Source: Chloroflexota bacterium (lineage in GTDB: Bacteria > Chloroflexota > Dormibacteria > Dormibacterales > Dormibacteraceae). From it: a stretch of DNA of 13,902 bases. The position numbers were made by a program, and so were the translations under genes. The DNA is taken from NCBI GenBank assembly GCA_005880175.1, contig VBJR01000378.1, forward strand, positions 1-13,902, given 5' to 3'. The notes beneath the pieces are model-generated. The model ran no database searches. It was not told the origin of the DNA and saw only the letters and a list, made by a program, of their open reading frames with translations. Shown in pieces: positions 13,279-13,902 of the stretch (the first letter of the stretch is position 1; each line of letters opens with the position of its first letter).

Positions 13279-13673
13279 GCGAGGAGTTCATCGGAGCCGG
13301 CTGGTCCTTCCCGGTCCGGACGGACGCCACCGGGCGCATCGCCCTGGTCACGCACGAGCGCGAGATCGAGGAGAGCATCCGCCTGATCCTGGGCACCGCG
13401 TTCGGCGAGCGGCCGATGCGCCCCGACTACGGCTGCGCCATCCACGACTACATCTTCGCGGGCGTCGATTCCGACATCGCCGGCCGCATCGCGATCGCCG
13501 TCCGCGCCTCGCTGGTCCGCTGGGAGCCGAGGATCGATGTCACGGACGTCCAGATCCATTTCGACGCTGCGGACACGTCGCTGATCTACATCGACATCCG
13601 CTACGCAGTGGGGGACACCAACGACCCCCGCAACCTCGTGTTCCCCTTCTACACCATCCCGGCGGAGGAGTGA
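13275..13673 (+). CDS. gp25-like baseplate wedge protein (GPW/gp25, Afp9-like)
   Basis: A 132-aa protein with the gp25 family pattern: IGAGWSFPVRTDATGRIALVTHEREIEESIRLILGTAFGERPMRPDYGCAIHDYIF (5-60), then RIAIAVRASLVRWEPRIDVTDVQIHF, and the terminal strand NLVFPFYTIP. The family binds the wedge protein gp6/Afp11 and starts sheath polymerisation. The GTG at 13275 is chosen over the in-frame GTG at 13266 because the duplicated copy has ATG at the same codon and because GGAGGAG sits 8 nt upstream. The start overlaps the stop of the E3-spanning frame (GTGA). The gene body is intact in spite of the duplicated 5' end. Confidence 0.93.
   Translation: MSEEFIGAGWSFPVRTDATGRIALVTHEREIEESIRLILGTAFGERPMRPDYGCAIHDYIFAGVDSDIAGRIAIAVRASLVRWEPRIDVTDVQIHFDAADTSLIYIDIRYAVGDTNDPRNLVFPFYTIPAEE
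13664..13670 (+). promoter_or_regulatory. Ribosome binding site of Afp11-like gene
   Basis: GGAGGAG just before the gp25 stop, 6 nt ahead of ATG 13677. Confidence 0.8.
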
Positions 13674-13676
13674 CGA

Positions 13677-13902
13677 ATGGCGCTGCCGGTTCCCAACCTG
13701 GACGATCGACGGTTCCAGGAGCTGGTCAACGAGTCCAAGCGGCTGGTGCAGCAGCGCTGCCCGGAGTGGACGGACCACAACGTCCACGACCCGGGCGTGA
13801 CGCTGATCGAGCTGTTCGCGTGGATGACCGACCAGGTGATCTACCGGCTCAACCGGGTCCCGGACAAGATGTACATCAAGTTCCTGGAGCTGCTCGGCGT
13901 GC
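13677..13902 (+). CDS. Baseplate wedge protein (gp6/Afp11-like), 5' part only
   Basis: Seventy-five codons are visible before the window edge: MALPVPNLDDRRFQELVNESKRLV, then CPEWTDHNVHDPGVTLIELFAWMTDQVIYRLNRVPDKMYIKFLELLGV. The HDPGVTLIELFAW segment and its position after gp25 are typical of the 'putative baseplate assembly protein' family of CIS loci, in which Afp11 forms the wedge ring with the gp25 protein. It starts 3 nt after the gp25 stop with a strong ribosome site. The rest of the gene lies outside the window, so domain completeness cannot be judged. Confidence 0.9.
   Translation, partial: MALPVPNLDDRRFQELVNESKRLVQQRCPEWTDHNVHDPGVTLIELFAWMTDQVIYRLNRVPDKMYIKFLELLGV

Overview
This window is a high-GC, densely packed segment of a contractile injection system locus (extracellular CIS / phage-tail-like particle, the Afp/PVC-like family). 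The strong G/C bias at third codon positions, the gene order and the closeness of several proteins (sheath, assembly protein, 67-aa DUF6760-like protein, VQR-rich protein, CisA-like membrane protein) to what I remember from Streptomyces-type CIS loci point to an Actinomycetota host. I cannot place it to genus. No tRNA, rRNA, CRISPR array or transposase gene is visible.

Layout. On the minus strand, reading leftward from a divergent intergenic region (4729-4999), come DUF4255/Afp16-like cap protein (3766-4728), an Afp15-like AAA+ ATPase (1485-3557), a 315-bp gap holding a very large CACGAAG-type hairpin, and a single-pass membrane protein resembling Streptomyces CisA (1169 to beyond the left edge). 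On the plus strand, reading rightward, come the contractile sheath split into two ORFs (5000-5638, 5638-6444), inner tube 1 (6461-6919), a tail assembly protein with a Cys pair (6919-7299), a DUF6760-like small protein (7296-7499), a long Pro/Ala-rich VQR-repeat protein (7503-9989), tube/baseplate-hub protein 2 (10000-10422), a LysM hub protein (10435-11094), a VgrG-like spike (11308-13035), a gp25-like baseplate protein (13275-13673), and the start of an Afp11/gp6-like baseplate wedge protein (13677 to beyond the right edge). Together these supply tube, sheath, cap, spike, baseplate, assembly ATPase and a candidate membrane anchor. Tape measure, remaining baseplate genes and any payload gene would lie outside the window.

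The most unusual content is not a gene. Three copies of a structured repeat of about 175-190 bp (called E here: 3558-3745, 11095-11269, 13095-13275) sit exactly at gene boundaries. Each is flanked by a long direct duplication (24, 34 and 49 bp) of the adjoining gene's own start or end. All three copies share a GGGC-tyc-GCCC hairpin, a GCGCC/GGCGC hairpin and an invariant G7-N8-G7-N4-C7 module. In all three the truncated 'ghost' gene end lies on the G-run side. In all three a small ORF runs through the element and keeps stop/start contact between the flanking genes. A fourth, sequence-unrelated insertion (the big hairpin) is also bracketed by 19-bp copies of a gene terminus, the ATPase stop region. 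This looks like an undescribed non-coding mobile element, or insertion process, that spares genes by duplicating their ends.

The second oddity is the sheath. A TGATG stop/start junction separates its halves, and a conserved block that normally joins them appears to be deleted, so this particle may be non-contractile or the locus may be decaying.
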